64,000 nt of DNA from the NCBI RefSeq assembly GCF_000972845.2, contig NC_040033.1, positions 2,222,344 through 2,286,343 on the forward strand, in the 5' to 3' direction. The notes under the pieces are model-generated. The model was given only the letters and a program-made list of their open reading frames with translations. It was not told the DNA's origin and did not search any database. Numbering within the stretch: position 1 is the first letter of the stretch; each line of letters begins with the position of its first letter. The stretch is from Larimichthys crocea (Eukaryota > Chordata > Actinopteri > Sciaenidae). This document shows, one piece after another, positions 59,061-64,000 of this stretch. The position numbers and the translations under genes are program-made.

Positions 59061-61950
59061 CCGACAGCGACCTACTTGAATTACTAAACATCTCGAAGAC
59101 GTGAGCAACGATTTGGATGTTAGTCAGAATCAAGCATTTAAAATCCCATGATGACTGAGCAAACTTTATCTGCTGTTTAAGATAATGTGATACAATCAAA
59201 AGCTCCGAGGCAGCCACTAAATGGACCTTGAGGAGAGATTGTTTTTTCCAAGGTCAAGAACGAACTTTAAAACTCAATTAATGTGCAAATCTCCACAGCT
59301 TTGAACCCAGAGATCAGGAAATGACACCAGTAAGCTACAAGTGAGCTAATTTTAGCAGATATAATAGCTTAAAATCAAGCAACACTAATGGTTTAACATT
59401 GGACGCAGCTTTCATTAACAACATTTCCTGTGGGAGCGCAGAGCAAATCTACAAATCTCTCAATTAGCGAAGGCAGAAACTGTCGTTCCTTCTGCTGGTG
59501 CCGGTTTAATTTGATCTAACGAGCATAATTATACATGAAAAGCTCTGCCTAGTCCGGTATTAAGTAAACACAGCCACAGGAGATGCAAAACACTCATTTT
59601 GAGGCCAAGTTTGGACATCCGCAGTACCACGATCCAAACATAGAAAGTGTGCCGGCAGCCAAAAAACATGAGCTCAATTCCTGTAAGACATCAAGGAAAT
59701 GCCACTCACAGATTGTGTGATTACCAAAACCTGCAGCTCCCGAAATAAAAACTCCACCTACGGTCAACCGCCGTTCTCCACCTGTGAGTTTTTGGCAACA
59801 AAGCTCCCCCCAGTATTTCTTTTTGAAGGATTTGTTTGATCTGACTCGCTCTTTTTTCACTCAAGCCACCCCAACGAGTGGACAGATTATCATCGGCCGT
59901 CTGGGGGTCAGTCCACAAAACTGGCCGAGGTCAGGCCTCTGGATGCAGATAAAGCTTTTACTTTTTAATCAAAAAACCAATCCCCGAAAGCTGCAGTGTG
60001 GCGCGGCAGCACTCTCAGACTTAATGCTGCAAAAGTGGTGAAATTATAAGAAAGGGTAATGGCAGCACTTTCAAAAGGCACCTTAAAAAAAATGATGCTT
60101 TTCCTTGAAATAACCAAATTGCTCTGGTAAGAACTCAGAAATTGGCTGGTTATAATCAGTGGGGCTTTCAAAAAGAAGTCCGTCTTTATCTGGAGACGGC
60201 GTAATGATCCAATCGGTCCTTTTTCCTGTGAGCGTGAGAGGATGTGTTCGTAACACGTGACTTTCATTTGGAGGGAGTCCATGTCGACTCGAGTTTGGTG
60301 GGAATGAATGAGACACTCGCCGTGCACAGACTCATTTTGTGATTTGAAGCTGATAAACCGGCTGCATTTCCACATTCAGCTCTAAAAAGATCCAAAATCC
60401 AATCAAATTTACATGTGGTATTAAAATAGAATCTGTATATGGTTGCGTTAGCTCATCATTTACACCTGATACAACTGTGTCGTGGCTTTGTAGTACTTGT
60501 CCCAATCTTTATAAAGACTCTACTTCGGTGGTTAACTCTCTGGCTGCTATTTGCGTCTAAATCTTTACACGTTTCCTGTAAAAATGGTCACATGGAGGGA
60601 TTTGTTTATTTGATACTGTTTGCCATTTACAGTAGCCAACAGCAAGTGTGCTATGAGCTAATATAAGCGTCTACCTTCCAGTGAACACATTTAGACCCAG
60701 GACTGAAGACAACCTCCAAAACCAGCGGCGTCCAGTCTGGCAGGGAATACAGCTGTAGCCTACCGAGGTGGTGAAATAATAAGTAGTATGGAGCTGGAGC
60801 CAGGATTAGCTTAGTATAAAGAAAATAAGAAAATACTATCCTGGCTCTGTCTAAGCTTAAAAATAAACCTAACAACACCTCTAAAGCTTGCTAATTAACA
60901 GGTTGTTTGATTGAGCAGCTTTATAATTAACAGCTCAGACATGGAGTGGCAGCTGTCAATCTTTCCCTCAAGACATCAAGCCATCACTTCTTATGACTTT
61001 ATCCAATTTGCACGTATACATGTTTAAAAACTACGGCACAAAGCCACTCCAGGTGAACTTCTTTCTCAGCACCTAAAAGTAAATCCGGTCCACCGAGGGA
61101 GCAGCTACCTCGACACAGATATATCAAAACACCTGTGGGGCCCTCCTCCTGTTGCCATGACCACCATCAACACCGGCAGAGTCACGTTAGCGCTATCGTC
61201 ACCGGCTGCCGACGGGGACTCTGCGCTTCCTAAACAAATTAGCCCGGAGAAAACTGCTGAGGCCCGAACGCTTTAATTACATCAACCTGAAACCAAATTA
61301 TAGCCCGACCGCTGCTGCTGCTGCTGCGTGTAATAACTAATGCACACGAAACAAGCGATCTTCCTTCCTCCTCCTCCTCTTCGTCCCACTCCATCATCAG
61401 TTTGGAACATTTATATCGGTGTATTCATTCCCAGGAGAGACAGAGAGAAATGTCAAGACAAGGGAGACATGGCTTATCCTCCCTCCCTGGCCTTTTCCTT
61501 TCTCCTTCCATCACTCCCTCCATTCTTCTCGCTCGCCTCTCCTCATTCATTCTCCACCACGCCGCCTCTTTCTCTTTTTATCCTGTCATCTACATTGTGA
61601 GGAGAGCGTCTCGCCGTTCGTTCCTCCCGAGCCTCGGCTGTGTAAGCAGAGCGGCCCGAGATGAGAAGCGTGAGGTGCCGTACTCGGAATAGTGAAGCAC
61701 AAAAAAAAGCTGAATGTGATTTTAAAATTCTGCCACCGGCACAGAAAAATTAAATATCTCCTCGTTGTTTAAAGGATCGACGTCTGATTTAAAGACTGTG
61801 TGATGGAGTTAAAGTAAACAAAGACAAACTGAGGTTTTCTAAAGTTAGCAGTCTGATAAATGAAGTTCTTTAACAGAGGTGTCAAGAAACACGAGATACT
61901 TAAATATATATAAATATAATATATAATACATATGAAATACTGAATGTTTC
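59061..61950. other. intergenic, no gene seen
   Basis: No exon or RNA gene was recognised. A short (GCT)5 run is at about 61313-61326 and a pyrimidine-rich stretch at 61360-61590 gives artefactual open frames. Confidence 0.45.
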
Positions 61951-61957
61951 ACCTTTA

Positions 61958-62483
61958 ACACTACTACTGCTATGAATACTTCTACAAATACTTCAACTAC
62001 TACTTCTACTACTTCTCCTAGTACTTCTTCTAATACTTCTACTACTAATTCAACTACTTCTACTATATCTACAACTGCTGCCACTACTTCTACTACTTCT
62101 CATAATACTTCTACTAATTCAATTACTACTGCTACGACTCCTGCTACAACCACTTTTTCTTCTAATACTTCTCCTAGTACTACTAATTCAGTTACTACTT
62201 CTACTAGTACTACTGCTTTTACTTCAACTACTACTTCTCGTTCTATTACTACTACTTCTATTAATTCAATTACTATTACTACTACTGATACTACTTTTAC
62301 TACCACTACCACCACCACCACTACTACTACTATTTTTTCTTCTACTACGTCTACTATGTCTTCTACTTCTACTCCTAGTACTTTTACTAATACCTCTACT
62401 ACTAATTCAATTACTGCTACTACTTCTAAGGTAACTGCTACTCCTACTGCTTCTACGTCTACTACTACTACTACTACAACAAC
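61958..62483. repeat. long imperfect ACT/TTC trinucleotide array
   Basis: About 525 bp consist of ACT, TCT and related triplets. Because the 3 bp period is kept throughout, it is open on both strands: a Ser/Thr-only frame on the plus strand (61972-62517) and a Val/Glu-rich one on the minus strand. No start context, splice signal or homology supports translation. Confidence 0.9.
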
Positions 62484-62519
62484 ACATGAAAGTGAAGGAT
62501 CACTCAGGATCATCTGACG

Positions 62520-64000
62520 TTGTCACATTAACCTGTAAGAATTTATTCACTGTTATCATTTAACAATAAATGAATGACAATGATAATTAGTTGCACCGTC
62601 GTTCGTCCCGTTCTAAAACATTCAATGCTTCAATCCAAAGAGTTTCCAGGAACATGGAGCTCTCATGGAGTTATTCTAAAAACATTGAGTCCATGACCTG
62701 CTGCTTACCTGTTTGAACTCAAAGAAAAGTACAGCAGCCTAGTGAAGGCGAGTCATATTGTTTATCTTCAAACCATTACAGCGCCATCCAGGCACTAAGG
62801 CAATTAATTACTGAATTATACCATGCTGGTGCACGATGAATGCAATAGGCCCTCGGGGCTTTTTTCTCATTACCAGGTACACACTGTCCTACACAGACGA
62901 AGCAGGGAGAGGCTTTTAATAACATTTAGTATTCAGATTAAACTGTTGTTTGCAGCCCAAGCTCCGACTTCCAGGGTTTGGGCTCCAAAGTAGGATCAAT
63001 TTACAATCCAATTAATTCAAATTGTGTGGAAACATGCTCACAAGGAGGAAAACAATCATCCATCCCATTAAGACGAAGACAAACAGGGGTCTGGAGCAGG
63101 AAAGAGGTGGACACCTTTGACGATTAACTACTCCATAAATACGCCAATAAAGGAGGTCGGTTACAGGAATAAGACCCTCTACCTAATGCTGCGTTTCCAC
63201 TGTCAAATGGTGGATTTATTCCAGCTCACCAAACATTTTATTCTCATTTTAATAAATGAAAAAAACTCCATACAGTTCATGCATTTAGATGGAGCTCGGC
63301 AGAAGTGATCAATATGTAATGCGTCTACCTTACATCGGCCTTCGGTCCTCTATTGAGGGAAAAAAAGACACTTCACATCGAAGTATTTCTTCATTGTTAA
63401 TGTTACATCCACAGAGTACAAGCTGGCTCAAGGGGAGACATTTTAGATATTAATAACAAAAAGGAATGAATAGAAACAGTGTTATGAGTCGGATGGTCAC
63501 CAGTGGATTCTCTCTCTATATAAATCAGACGTTGGCTGCCAACTGAAGAACGCAGTGCCAGCTTGTATACCTGAAGGTGATTTCGTGCCCGCAGTTTAAC
63601 GAGGAAAACATAAAAAAAATAATAGTCGCACATAAACTAAGAAGTGGGCAATGAGGTGTGATAAACATGTCCTGTGCCACATTAATCTGAATAGTTTGAC
63701 CTGAAATGTGTCTTACAATGATCAATGATTTGTTTTTTTATTTGATCGTAATTGACTATCTTTATAAAATTCATGACTTTTTACAGACTGGTCCATGTTT
63801 AGTTTTAAAAAAGAGACTTTTGCTACCATCTTAAGTGGCCGTAATACGTTACCGGTAACGTAAACGATGTAAACGTTTAATCCAACAATGCAGATTGTTT
63901 AGTTGTCATGTGACCAAAGATCCCATTGAGCTCCATTCACAGGCTGTTAGATGTGGTCGAAAGCTCTGGAAAAGGTGATAATAAGTGTTTTGTTTTGTTA
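62520..64000. other. intergenic, no gene seen
   Basis: The sequence around 62770-63010 is repeat-free, with CAATTAATTACTG and CCAATTAATTC motifs, and could be a conserved non-coding element. Nothing else was recognised up to the window end. Confidence 0.35.

Noticed and set aside
61972..62517. Ser/Thr-rich 181-residue frame as a mucin-like gene
   Set aside because: The frame is fully explained by the triplet repeat; there is no signal peptide, splice structure or non-repeat coding part.
8000..64000. CRISPR arrays, rRNA genes or bacterial operons
   Set aside because: The direct repeats seen are transposon modules, microsatellites or two-unit duplications; there is no regular repeat-spacer pattern and no rRNA-like sequence.

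Overview
The window is vertebrate nuclear DNA, almost certainly from a ray-finned (percomorph-like) teleost. The evidence is the split coding exons with canonical GT-AG borders, teleost-type dispersed repeats (Tc1/mariner and pogo-like relics, LINE fragments and a widespread tRNA-like repeat), CA/TG microsatellites, and two fixed 10-N assembly gaps. No prokaryotic or CRISPR feature was seen.

Only two protein-coding genes can be recognised, and they converge tail to tail. At the left edge lie the last three coding exons of a type II classical cadherin on the + strand (57-174, 985-1236, 5127-5644). They encode the end of EC5, the transmembrane helix and the whole catenin-binding tail, followed by a roughly 1.4 kb 3' UTR with a (CAG)12 tract. 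Near the middle, on the - strand, a single coding exon (32182-31538) encodes RNF152, a C-terminally anchored RING E3 ligase. The same neighbour order, with convergent orientation, is known for CDH20 and RNF152 on human 18q21.33. I use that to name the cadherin cdh20. The two products act in different places (cell-cell adhesion, and lysosomal RagA/mTORC1 control), and their pairing looks like inherited synteny, not a functional unit.

The two cadherin introns hold a cluster of six intact-looking tRNA-Glu(TTC) genes on the + strand, plus several broken copies. These appear to have spread by tandem duplication together with their spacers.

The 26 kb between the genes and the 32 kb beyond rnf152 are mostly non-coding. 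They contain LINE relics (antisense at 9.9-10.4, 21.9-22.4 and 33.8-34.0 kb; sense at 52.7-53.0 kb), an LTR-like module with a tandemly doubled part (12.0-13.1 kb), a repeat family marked by a GTGCCAGAACAGGAGCTGG core, an 84 bp MITE with perfect inverted ends, a pogo-like miniature element that still carries a piece of transposase reading frame (55.8-56.2 kb), a wrecked Tc1 element (58.3-59.06 kb), a GCTA-rich array (56.3-57.0 kb) and a 0.5 kb ACT/TTC trinucleotide array (61.96-62.48 kb).

The most striking large-scale structure is a head-to-tail duplication of about 7 kb (roughly 35.2-42.19 and 42.24-49.31 kb). The second copy is full of scattered single-base deletions and homopolymer anomalies, so it may be a falsely retained haplotype or poorly polished long-read sequence. 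Within each copy there is a GC-rich segment with good splice signals and compatible reading phase, which may be exons of an unrecognised transcript.
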